From Trichuris trichiura (taxonomy: Eukaryota; Nematoda; Enoplea; Trichinellida; Trichuridae): a stretch of DNA of 64,000 nt. Numbering within the stretch: position 1 is the first letter of the stretch; each line of letters opens with the position of its first letter. A model generated the notes under the pieces. It saw nothing but the letters and a program-made list of their open reading frames with translations. It was not told the origin of the DNA and did no database searches. The stretch covers positions 62,001 through 126,000 of the forward strand of contig JBAJFE010000020.1 of assembly GCA_037903355.1 (NCBI GenBank), written 5' to 3'. The position numbers and the translations under genes are program-made. Of the stretch, positions 47,863-57,850 are shown in pieces.

Positions 47863-47952
47863 TGTAGGAGAACACTTGGGGCCGAGAACGAAGGTTTCGA
47901 TTCATTGAACTGCTTACTCATGTAAGCGAGTATACGATAAGGAGTCATCTTG
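47863..47952 (-). mobile_element. 5' LTR remnant of the gypsy element
   Basis: The last 90 bases of the LTR, directly repeated with 44663-44757. The upstream LTR part is cut off where PLE arm sequence begins (about 47953), so the PLE or a later rearrangement removed it. Confidence 0.82.
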
Positions 47953-48100
47953 AAGATGTGATGTTTTTGTACGGGACCATATGTTTTCATATTGAAGTGT
48001 CTTTATTACGGATCAGTTGTCCCGTTGATATATACAATAAACGTAAAAAATTCCCCGGAGCTTTCGGGTCTATCGTGACCCGTCTTCAGCGGTCATAAAT
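47953..48100 (-). mobile_element. PLE terminal arm fragment
   Basis: Matches the left arm of the PLE at 52.6 kb (TTTGTACGGGA, TTTTCATATTGAA, TTTATTACGGAT, CCCGTTGA) and ends in a hammerhead core. Confidence 0.75.
48055..48093 (-). ncRNA. hammerhead ribozyme core (PLE-type, tiny stem III)
   Basis: Minus strand: ACCG-CTGAAGA-C-GGGTC-ACGATA-GACCC-GAAAGCT-C-CGG. Stem II is a perfect 5 bp, stem I is CCG/CGG, stem III is the palindrome AGCT, and the expected cleavage base is C, the preferred base. Among the best-preserved cores in the window. Confidence 0.75.
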
Positions 48101-50299
48101 GCATTTAAGTCACCCCTTGAACAAAGCGGTAAGACGAAATAAGAACAATATTTCGGGTCGGTAGGCGGCCAATGGTCCACGCTACCGACGCGCACATTAA
48201 TGCCGTCTACTGCTTGCCTCCGAAGACTAAGGACATCGGTTTGTCGACAGAAAGCTGAGAGCAAGGCAGTCTTCCTAGCACACCTGATTCTACCTGCTTG
48301 CTACGCAGAACTTATGTTAGTAGTAGGACTCACATGCAATAAGTTTATCGCATTATGAAAAATAAGCTCCCACAGTCATATTTCACTGAATCAAGCATCC
48401 GTGTGTTGTTGCCTCAGCGAGTGGGAGGGAATGGTCTTGTGGGTCAGACGTTCAACACCCCTGACTTCAATTATGCACGCGATCGATTCGCATTTTATTT
48501 TACGAAAGGACCGAGTTTCCATTATTGATAATCGTACGGCAGGAAACGCAAAATGAAATGTCTACTACCAACAAATATTAACAACTACGCACTCCACAGT
48601 ATGGATTATAAAATAGGCACTTTACGTATGACCATTCACCAGTTAATAGATACAATATCAGACGTTCATCAGTGTATTAACAACGCTGAACCGTATTTAC
48701 ACCTGTTATCCTCAAACTCAATCTTCTCTACCTACGGAAACAGATTTATAAGTTGAAAGTATTTCTTTAATTCCATACGGTAACAAGCTGTTTTCCGAAT
48801 GAAACCTTCATTAAGCAAGAAAGTGTTTGGAAGGGCGATGATAATTTAACTACCCTCTGGGAAGAGAAATGGAAGGGATGTCGCGAGCATGAGCTGTCCA
48901 ACATGACTAATGGGAAATTTTGAAAAATTTACAAATGTCATTGTCACGGTTACTTTTACGTAAGTTGTGCCGCGTCGCAGTAGCTTTTAGTTTTTCTATG
49001 TACCTGAAAATCAGCGAACACCTACAGACTACCATGCCGCATACCCCAAAGATGAAACCGCACCTCACTGAACGTATTGAACGTTATCGTTTGCAAAAGA
49101 CTACTAACCTCAAAGTGTATACACGCACTCCTCAATGAATACGAAACTCGGGCATTCATTTACTGGACATTATTATACTCTAAAAACCTTGCCTTCACAT
49201 TCTGCAAATGAGAGAACAGAACAGCCCAGAAACATTACTTGTTCTTACATTTCATTTAATCAACTAAAAAAGACGAACTAAGAATCAGAGTAACTCGGAA
49301 CTACAACTATTAACTGCAAACGTGTAACGCTATCAAAACCTGATTCGATAGAGTAAATAGATTTCTGAGCACAATAGAAAAGAATTATGGCACGTTAGAC
49401 TCATTAGCATTTAAACTAACGTTAATGCTTAAAGAAATGGTAAAGTCTTCGCTTACTTAGAAGGGAACGTGTGCACTGGGTAACAACGGCGCAGCATCCA
49501 TCGCTCTTCTCAGAAAGCTGATTATAAAGTTCCTCTTGCTCAATGAAGAAACGCACATACATGGCGGTATGTCAGTATACAAAAGCAAAAGTCTTGAACA
49601 ATAGAGCAATTCGTAAACAATACTGATTCATTTCAACATTCATTTTTCCTCATCCAAACGGCTTCGAAGAACTGTAAACGGTGAGCATTACATCGGTAGA
49701 TTTACTAAAACGCGCAGCTGGCTATAAACCGCAATGCTATTGCCAATTTCGCCGATTTAAACAACCTCTTGCTGCCGTAAAGAATACGCACATAGACTCT
49801 CACTGCGAACTGTAGTCGTGAAATGATGCGCAGGCGTGTTCATCAACCAATACTTGCTGAAACTCAAAGGCATTATTTGTTAAAGCATAAGTATTACGTC
49901 TGACGCGAAACTAGCGTGGTAATTATAATGAACGCATCGCATGGCAAAACATGTTTGCATGTTTTGTTTCAAGCGAGGACATTCACTGGATTACAGCTTC
50001 GTAATTCTTATTCTTTTGTTATACTAAGAGTGTTCAACGCGGCATCAGGTGCGAACACTCTTTTTAAGAATTTGTGAACGCGGGGTAATTTTTTAAGTTC
50101 CATAACGACTGGCTTACCCCGCGAAAAGCCTACAAGAGGCTAGATAATATGCGTAGATTCCGCAACTGCCCTTTATAGCATCCAGTCATTTCAAGAGCGC
50201 TGCTGTGAATTAACGGACCCAGCCTTCAGCTGAGAAAAGCTGAATGGACGATGCTGGGCTTGAGTAAATCCTTAAAGGATTACCCATTTCTTTCATAAG
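48101..50299. other. no recognisable gene
   Basis: Two kilobases of spacer. Frames at 48553-48756 and 48920-49138 (plus) lack support. The upstream exons of the gene at 50.3 kb may lie in the last part. Confidence 0.4.
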
Positions 50300-51022
50300 A
50301 AGTTTCTCTTCGTCGTAAGGACAAGAAAAGTGCAGGAAATCCTAGCAGAAAGAACAGCCACTCTTCCAAGGTTTGTTGGAGGTAAAGGATTCATCTGCGA
50401 TGCAAAACCGATTGGAATTCAGCTAATGCAAACATGGAAATATTTTTTTAAATTCTCTTACAGATTTTGGTCGAACAGTATTTTTAAATTTGGCAAATGC
50501 TTCCGTTAACAGCGTAAAAGCTTTCCGCACGCTGAATAGATCCTGCAAACGCAAGGCGTACGGTCATTACATCTCTGCCAATTGTGATCAGTTTCTTCGT
50601 ACATCACACTATAGTATAATGGCTTTGACTACCGCGAGTGATTTCATAATGCATTTCGATTGGATTATCGACCAGGATGATATAGTTGATCCAAACTATC
50701 TGGTCAAACAATCCATGAAACTGATTAGTCCAGTGTTTGGATCCGAAGATGACCGGTAGCATAAACGTTTTCCTTCTATTTTCGCTATTCATCCTTCCTT
50801 AGGTACAAATTCAAGATCGAACTTGATACGACAAAGATGATGTTTAGTCTGCTCGTAGTAAATGGCGACGAGAATGTTTTGTACGGTTTTCGCATACGAG
50901 TTAGTGGGCTGTTCAACCAACTGCTGCAGCGGCGCATGCCAGATTTTCAGAACATCGAAAATGCCTGGCTGCGATGGCATCCGGTTAATCTTGGTACGAA
51001 TGACGCTGCCATTTTGCCTTAA
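50300..51022 (+). CDS. orphan gene, 3' three exons (197 aa seen)
   Basis: Exons 50300-50381, 50464-50755 and 50803-51022 join in phase (82+292+220 nt, 197 codons and stop). Introns are 82 and 47 bp with GTAAAG and GTAGC donors and TACAG/TTAG acceptors. The frame is open through all three. The product is a mixed, globular-looking sequence with no signal peptide, membrane segment or repeat visible, and I recognise no domain. The 5' end is missing; a second frame through the first exon also looks open, so the first junction is the weakest part. Confidence 0.5.
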
Positions 51023-51626
51023 AAATGCTGAATGATTTTGCACATTGGGAATTCCTGAAAGCTATTTATGCCTTGCACCCATAATTCCTTCACCTCGATG
51101 CTTGCTTAATGAAGCATCTTGTTTTTCTTCTAAATTTTTCATCGATACTTTTCATTAGATAAAACCTGCACCGCTTTATCCCTGTCATGTGACGTCGAAA
51201 TAATGCCCAGAAGTCGTTTCTACCCGGCTCATATTTCGAAACCTGTAAGGTCATTCCATTCAAGTAGTAAGTCTTTTGTACTTTCATTATTACTGAAGTA
51301 TGTATGGCAACCGCGCTGACCTACTGGGGCAATGCTTCATGCTCATAACGATAAGGGTTGATTTACTTTAAACTTTAAAATTTGCGGGGTGCGCAGTCAG
51401 TAGATGTTTTGCTTTCGAGCGGGAAGCTTAAACCATTGGGCTTCATGCAATGCTAAGGCGCTTAGAACTGCCTTAACTGGCATTTGCACTAACAAATTAA
51501 ATTATCTGTTTTTGTCATAACATTTTTGCTAGGACACTTTTTCTGCCCAGCGGCAGTCAACCTTATTCCTTAATTTTGGGTCTGTCACGAAATCCCAAAA
51601 GGAAAAGGTCTTGAATAATTAAAACT

Positions 51627-52100
51627 TTACTGCTTTCTCTTGTTCCTCGCCGCCGCTGCCTCCTCGCGGACAGCGTCCGTGATAGCAACAAGTTTTTTAA
51701 CGTTTTTCATTTTGTTATTTTCAGTATTTACTTTAAGCACTTCTTTTTCAGAGAGCATACCAAAAGCGGGCGGTGATGATTCCGGTGAAGACTGTACCTC
51801 CGAAAGTTCTCCCAAAGGTGCGTCACTGTAGTAGAAGATCCGTGTAATCGTAGATTACTGATTTTTTATTCTTTGTTGTGCATTTCGAAAGCGAAAACAT
51901 CGTCCAGTTGAGCACCGCGTAATTCTCAGAAGTAATTTACTAAACAAATGCAGGCATGCAATGCTTTTTTTCTTTTCTATCACTTCGTACGTATTTTCAA
52001 TCCGGTCAAGAATTCGCTTCTCTTCTAGGCGGCTGTCTTTTACTCTCTATAATAATTTTGTTTTGTCTTAACTTTTCAAGTTCCTTCAACGACGAGGGGG
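51627..52100 (-). CDS. possible coiled-coil gene, 3' part
   Basis: The last exon (51627-51821) encodes a Ser/Glu/Lys-rich tail ending RNKRKQ and is preceded by a CTACTACAG acceptor. An upstream segment (about 51993-52050, minus) reads DSRLEEKRILDRIEN in a phase that joins it through a GTACG donor. Further upstream another charged helix (SLKELEKLRQNKIII) is open in a different frame, which suggests a frameshift or a missed exon. Function unknown; it may be a decayed gene. Confidence 0.35.
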
Positions 52101-52615
52101 TCAACCTTTTCTCATCTTAATAATTATGCAGTGAGACCGCTGTTCTGCTCTTTGTCGGTAACAGTCAAACGATTTTGAATAACAACGTTCGTCGTGAACG
52201 AAGAGGCTTATAGAATTGAGGCTGTCAGCATGAGGCGGGAGATTCGTGACATGATCGCCCATGCGGAACGCCTACCTAATTTTGGCATCACGTTCGCTTG
52301 CCTGCGAGGCTTAAGTTTTAGTTTTGTTTGTCGAAGTCATAAAGAACGGTCGCTTTCGTGTACTCTAGTAAACGTCGTATCCTCGTGCTTATTTCGGCTC
52401 GGTTCGTGGCAATGTTATTGGCATTGATAAGGTTAGGTCGTATGCTTGGCAGACTTAGCGTAGTGAAGCTGTAACCTTAGGCTCATTCCCCACCTGCCGA
52501 AAAATTCTGATCTGTCGCTACAATTTATCCATGGCTTTCACTAATACTGTCAGCAAAGAGTGCGGTCTAAAATGGTTTGAATGGCGTTGATAAAAAATCT
52601 GAATTAAATTCTTAT
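52101..52615. other. unassigned, possible exon
   Basis: A plus-strand stretch at 52194-52280 reads as a charged helix (REIRDMIAHAERLPN) but has no start codon or matching donor. Nothing else seen. Confidence 0.3.
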
Positions 52616-52735
52616 ACCACACTGCCATTGAAAACATGACGCTTTTGTACGGGAGCGTGTGTTTTCATATTGAAAATATTTTTATTACGGATTCTCTCCC
52701 GTTGAGAAGTAAAATAAAAAGATTTTTTCTTCCTT

Positions 52736-52774
52736 CCGAAGCTTTCGGGTCTGCCGCGACCCGTCTTCAGCGGT
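52736..52774 (-). ncRNA. hammerhead ribozyme core (PLE left arm)
   Basis: Minus strand: ACCG-CTGAAGA-C-GGGTC-GCGGCA-GACCC-GAAAGCT-T-CGG. Stem II 5 bp, stem I CCG/CGG, stem III AGCT, cleavage base T(U). One unpaired C sits between CTGAAGA and stem II. Confidence 0.75.
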
Positions 52775-52895
52775 CCAATGAAGTTTGTGGTGGTTACTGA
52801 GGCGACATTTGTCTTCTGTCACTTATCAACGTTTAAAACGAGAGTTTTAAAGTTCTTCATCTGTGTCTGTCAGCTGCCAGAACAATTTCTACAAT

Positions 52896-53833
52896 TCCTC
52901 AACAACATGCGCCCAAACCAGATAGTCTTCACCAGGGAAAAAGAAGAAAACAAAAGTCTTCCCTTTCTAGATGTGCTTATTATTCGCACAAATGAAGGGC
53001 TTAAAACCAGAGTCTATAGGAAACCCACGCAGACTGAACAATATCTCAACTTCTCATCACATCATCCACGATCAGTAATGCGTGGAATCCTCTCCGGAAT
53101 GGTCGATAGGGCAGTCAATATATGTGACCCTGAATATCTACAGCCGGAACTTAACTATATTAGAAAAGTCTTCTACAAAAATCATCCTAAATCCTTCATT
53201 GACCGAGTATTCAAATACAGGCTACACAAAGGTAAAGCTCCTGATCCTAATACCTCACTATATCCACGTTTAGTTGTTCCATATGTGGCGGGACTAGGCG
53301 AAAAGTTTATTCAGCTAAGTAAAAGATTGGGTTTCAGAGTCTTTTTCAAAAATTCTCCCAATCTGAGATCAATTCTCCGGACGGACAAAAGGAAAATTCC
53401 CATAAACGAAAGAACGGGTCTCATCTACGCGATCGAATGATCTTGTTCAGCAGTTTACGTCGGCGAAACAGGGAATACTTTAGAACACCGATTCCAAGAA
53501 CACATAAGGAAACTAAACAGTTACAACAATGCAAAAAGTAGCCTACACAATATGCACTCCCCAATACCTCGCCGCGGAAGACCAATGTTGGATCCAACAA
53601 AAACCATGGAAAAGGCAATTCAAGCTTCCGCGGTGGTAGAACATGCGGTGAATTGCAAACAGCCCCTCCATCCAAGAGCCCTTTGCTATGAAAGTAACCT
53701 ACACCTAAGAAAACTAAAAGAGGCTCTCTATATTAGAAACAACGTGACTTTCAATCGAGACCAAGGGGCAGACATTAGTGATTTATGGACAAATATCATT
53801 ACACTCCACAATTGTTGTTCCCTTAATAGTTGA
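52896..53833 (+). pseudogene. PLE reverse transcriptase C-term plus GIY-YIG endonuclease
   Basis: 52778-53440 is open and carries the PLE region after the catalytic YxDD (words SLPFLDVLI, RVYRKPTQTEQYLNFSSHHP, FIDRVFKYRLHK). A frame change near 53440 leads to the GIY-YIG endonuclease core AVYVGETGNTLEHRFQEH (about 53449-53505), and then to the frame 53552-53833 with the conserved tail (VVEHAV, NRDQGADISDLW, NCCSLNS). The RT fingers and palm are missing, so the copy is 5'-truncated as well as frameshifted. Confidence 0.93.
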
Positions 53834-54069
53834 CACACAAGCTAAAATCAATGGGAACTGAAACACTGAAGAAAAATCAAATCACATTTTTGGAACAAAG
53901 GGATAAAAATTGAAAACGAAACTACAAGGTCGGCCCATGCATTAACAAATTTCTACAAGAATACTGGCAGCTGACAGACACAGATGAAGAACTTTAAAAC
54001 TCTCGTTTTAAACGTTGATAAGTGACGAAAGACAAATGTCGTCTCAGCAACCACCACAAACTTCATTGG

Positions 54070-54108
54070 ACCGCTGAAGACGGGTCGCGGCAGACCCGAA
54101 AGCTTCGG
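54070..54108 (+). ncRNA. hammerhead ribozyme core (PLE right arm)
   Basis: Same 39-nt core as 52736-52774 on the opposite strand, identical base for base. The two arms place the ribozymes in inverted orientation about 1.3 kb apart. Confidence 0.75.
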
Positions 54109-54320
54109 AAGGAAGAAAAAATCTTTTTATGTTACTTCTCAACGGGAGAGAATCCGTAATAAAGATATTTTCAATATGAAACCACACTGCCATTATCATA
54201 AAAAGTATGACTGAATAGGCGAATTTTTCTTTGTTTTTTCAATTAATTATTCTTGACTCGTATCTGTAACATCTTTTTCTTCTTTGATCGACGAATATTT
54301 TAAATAGACGGATATCTATT

Positions 54321-56481
54321 ATGAGCGCCTGTTTTCGAAGCTGTTTGCTATCTTTGGGTTAGGCTCAATTTGTTTGCGATTGTTTACAAGTCTCTATATG
54401 GCGTTCAGTGTTGACAGAGTTACGTATTTTAGTTGAAGGTGCGGAAAATGGAGCGAAGTCATCCGACGTAGACGTGGACAGTAAATCACCAACTCCTGGT
54501 AAATCCATTTTTTATTGTGCAAATACTTAAAATGACAGTTTGTTTACCTGCTTAGCATTTTACCATATCAGTTCATGATTTTGTCATACCTTTCGCTCAG
54601 AAGAATTTTAAGCTAACAAAGCGATCACCAGTCGAAAGTAAGCTGCTAAAAAACCTGTAAGTTTTTAAGGTCCAATGTCTTAAGTTTAGAAAGGTTACCA
54701 GCGGCAGAGTTTCTCAAAGCGAATTTTTCACCAAAAATTTTTTTTTACAGAACCTGGGGCTCACTCGACAGACGCTTTGTGGCCAAAGCGCCTCTTTAAA
54801 AATGTGGATGTAATTGCCTATTCATTGTTTGTTCTTATCCGTTTTTTGTTTTCAAATTGTATGCTACTGTTTATCTCTTACTTTCTTACATTGCGATGCC
54901 GCCGTTAAGATAGATCCAATTTAGAAAATCAAGGATATGTCACTTTGTGATAACGGTCATCCAAGTATTACTAACGTCTATCCATTTGTCGCGGTTGCCA
55001 GAGGAGATATGTCAGATGTAAAATGCTTTTGTCACTTTCCAAAGAAGAGCACAATTTTCACGGTGTAGGATAAGTGGGATTTTTTCCCGCGCAAAATATG
55101 CTGTATATTGACGTCATGCCAGGCTGACAGTTGTAGGTTCCTTGGCAAATCAGATGTCTAGCTGGTTTCGAGCATCCTACCTGCTGATGATGGATCCGCG
55201 AATCAGCTTTTACCCTCTTCATCTATATATGGCGTTGAGCAATTGCGTTTTATTTCACATATCCTCTTCCAATGTTCTCTAGTGGTATCTGGGCCCTATA
55301 ATCAACAGGATACGATCATAGTTTAGGAGCAACCACTTGGTTCTCTTCTTGACCCATGTAATAAGGAAGAACAAGTAATACCGCTGTATGATAATGTTTT
55401 CATTTTTCTAAAACCGCATAGCGTGCTTGACAGTCGTCGGTGATCGTATCATAAACACTGCGAGTACTTTTAAAAGTAATGCAAATAGTTGCATTGTATA
55501 CTTGTGCAGAAGATGAACACTCCGTCCGGGAATTGTTTTCTTGGTCATATTTGCTTCAAGTCAAATAGCACATATTCATAGCGGTTTCAGTTTATTGATA
55601 TAATGAAAGCTTTTGACTTGGCTTGAAAGATAACATTCGTTCTCTTTTTTTCAGCACCAACACATTATGTTATGCTAATGATGAAGTTATGGAAAATGAG
55701 ATGCGCGAAGCACGAATGCGACTTTTGCTTTGTGTGCGATGGTAATAGAATCTATTTGCATAAATCGGTCGCTTCCGCTACCAGTGATTACTTGCATCAA
55801 ATTTCCTGTGTGAGAGACGAATTGGAAGTGGACGGTATTGCTTCGTCGGCTGTCGAAATTGCTGTCTATTGGATGTATCATGGAAAAGTCAATCTCTCTT
55901 GGTAAGCGTACGCGGCGACATGCTTTTTCCGAGTATGCTATTATGTCATTTCCGCTTAGGAAAGCTGTTATTGCAGCTAAAATCCGTTTTTTATCAACTC
56001 TTTAAAATTTTGGGCAATCACTGCCACAAGCCTTAGATGGTTTTACTTTCTGTCGATATGTGTTGTGGTCACTAAGTTTTCTTCAATTTCACTTTTGCAT
56101 CAACAAGCTTAATCTGCTGGCTGCCGTTGCATTGCGTCGAAATATTAACCGTAACAAAAGGCAGTTCCCGTGTTGATCACAGTACCTTTTAGCGAATTCT
56201 TTGAAGACATATGCATTTTCGCTGAAAGATACCGAGTCGACTTATTGCTTGAAGAAATTCGAAGATATTTAGCTTCGACAATGCAGCTGGAAAACATCAT
56301 TGAACGCTTGTTGCTTGTCAACCGACTGACGAACGAAAAGATCAAAGAAGTGGTTGTAAAGTTCTTTAAAAGCAACAAAGAACTAATATTGGCAAGCGAA
56401 GTGTGGAAAGACTTCAGCTCTCTTCACCGAGCTGAAGCTCTTGGTGCCCTAGTTGCAGCTTCAGCTTTGCAAGATGATTGA
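54321..56481 (+). CDS. BTB/POZ (BACK-like) domain protein, 212 aa
   Basis: Exons 54321-54357, 54433-54498, 55655-55901 and 56193-56481; donors GTTAGG, GTAAAT, GTAAGC; acceptors TTTTAG, TTTCAG, TTTTAG; phases agree and the total is 639 nt. Residues 35-118 look like the second half of a BTB fold (FCFVCDGNRIYLHKSVAS is the strand-turn-helix, followed by AVEIAVYWMYHGKVNL). Residues 119-205 form a BACK-like helical part (FAERYRVDLLLEEIRRYL...LLLVNRLTNEKIKEVVVKFF). No kelch, MATH or zinc-finger domain follows. BTB proteins often act as Cullin-3 substrate adaptors; that role is inferred. A PLE insertion ends 126 bp upstream of the ATG. Confidence 0.75.
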
Positions 56482-56781
56482 CAAATTCTTCCTTACGACG
56501 GTTTTTGGCAACGGAGCGTTCAGGAAAAAGCCCGTTTCATTCTTCTCCGTTGGAATGGGGTTCTCGAAGATTGCTACGCCGCTTACGATTTTTTTAAAGC
56601 TTCGATTTTGGTTTTTGTTTGTGCCTACTACTGCATTTGTTTTACATTTTCTTTTGCACCAACACATCGCTACGTCACGGCCAGCGAAGCGCGTTTCTTA
56701 TTTTTCTAACGCAACTTAAGTGAAGCTATGCGATGGATTCAATGGGAAGATTTCTTATAGCTTTCTGCCGACAAGGCTACC
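56482..56781. other. BTB gene 3' region
   Basis: Expected 3' UTR and downstream flank of the BTB gene. The 88-codon frame at 56453-56719 overlaps the gene's end and is not supported. Confidence 0.5.
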
Positions 56782-56950
56782 TAGTTTGTTAGATCTTCTA
56801 CGGCTTTACCCGTTCTTATCTGCTTTGGTATCTGTAATTCAAACGAAATTACAGATACTATTTGAATTACAGATACCAAAGCAGATAAGAACGGGTAAAG
56901 CCTTAGAGCAGTCATTCCCCGTTGGGAATGACTGCTCTAAGGCTTTACCC
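56782..56950. repeat. nested palindromes at a hAT insertion border
   Basis: Two stacked inverted repeats. The outer arms, 56803-56842 and about 56861-56900, contain GTTCTTATCTGCTTTGGTAT and its complement. The inner arms, 56893-56919 and 56924-56950, are GGGTAAAG-CCTTAGAG-CAGTCATTCCC and its complement. The inner palindrome contains the hAT target duplication and terminus plus 8 bp of outside flank. The repeat family itself (GTTTGTTAGATCTTCTACGG start) recurs at 63450-63665. Confidence 0.85.
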
Positions 56951-57015
56951 TGGGGGCCCAGGGGGAGTCCAAGGGGGTCCTGAATGCTAAGGGGGCCCTT
57001 GGGGGGTCCCCGATT

Positions 57016-57399
57016 GTGAAAATGAGAATACCAGCCTGGATTTTGGATCCATATTCAAACGCTAACGAAGCAGAGAAATTTTTGCAAGAAGAGCTGATTG
57101 AGTTGCAAGCCAATGAAGAACTGAAGCCTAAGTTTAAGAGTGGCTACAGTCATTTCTGGTTGCAGCATCAAATTGCGACACTTAACCCTGAATTATGGAA
57201 GATCGTTAAAAAGTTCCTCGTGCCGTTTCCTTCTTCTTATTTGGTTGAACGTGGGTTCAGTGCCGCAACAGATCTTTTGGTTAAACAAAGAAACAGGCTA
57301 CAAATAGCGCAGCGTGAAGACTTAAGATTGCTGCTAGCGAATATTGAACCTGACGTGGAAAAATTGGTATTAGGGCACCAGCTTCAGCCATCACACTGA
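57016..57399 (+). pseudogene. hAT transposase C-terminal dimerisation region
   Basis: 127 codons matching the end of ZBED5/Buster-type transposases: FWLQHQIATLNPELW and FLVPFPSSYLVERGFSAATDLLVKQ are the C-terminal hAT dimerisation signature, followed by LRLLLANIEPDV. The BED zinc finger and the catalytic DDE core are absent. Confidence 0.9.
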
Positions 57400-57811
57400 T
57401 TTGCCAACATAGCCAACTTTTCCTACTTGTTCAAGTCAAATAGTAAACTTGAATGCAATAATACGGAATTCGGAGAACCGACGTCCAGCATGATCAACGC
57501 ATAATACTGTTGTGGTTAACAAGGCGACAAGTACAACAAAAAACAGACGTAGAATTTGACCGTGTGCGGTAAAAGCGCGTTGAAGTTTCTAACAAACCAT
57601 TTTCATACACTGCGACTGAAGCGTTAAGTGCCAGTTAGTCACAAGAGAAAAAGAGCGGTTTACTCCCGTTGTAAATAAGAGAACGCAGCAGTACCCAAAC
57701 GATCAGGGCTTTCACAACCCAACTGGATCCGTCGTCAGCGATAGGACACAAGCCCTGGGCGAAAGGGAGCACTTATCTAGTTTCATCGTTAGCGACAAGT
57801 TTTGTACCCTG

Positions 57812-57850
57812 TTGCTGACGACGGAACCAGTTGAGTTCCGAAAGATTCTA
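57812..57850 (+). ncRNA. second-type hammerhead-like core
   Basis: CTGACGA-C-GGAAC-CAGTTGA-GTTCC-GAAAG. The core motif and a perfect 5-bp stem II are present. Stem I and the residues after GAAA are poor. A degenerate inverted partner lies at about 57713-57745. It belongs to a second repeat subfamily, also seen at 63600 and, strongly decayed, at about 60560-60597. Confidence 0.5.

Larger units (their letters stand above)
52616..54194 (+). mobile_element. Penelope-like element, 5'-truncated, with inverted arms
   Basis: Flanked by a 14-bp direct repeat, ACCACACTGCCATT (52616-52629 and 54181-54194). Inside it, arms of about 220 bp (52663-52880 and 53965-54180) are near-perfect inverted copies, and each carries a hammerhead core. 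The left arm has about 33 extra bases at its outer end. Between the arms lies the 3' part of a PLE protein: the reverse-transcriptase end, then a GIY-YIG endonuclease. This is the best-preserved PLE in the window and the reference for the fragments at 10.9, 15.8, 41.0 and 48.0 kb. Confidence 0.92.
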
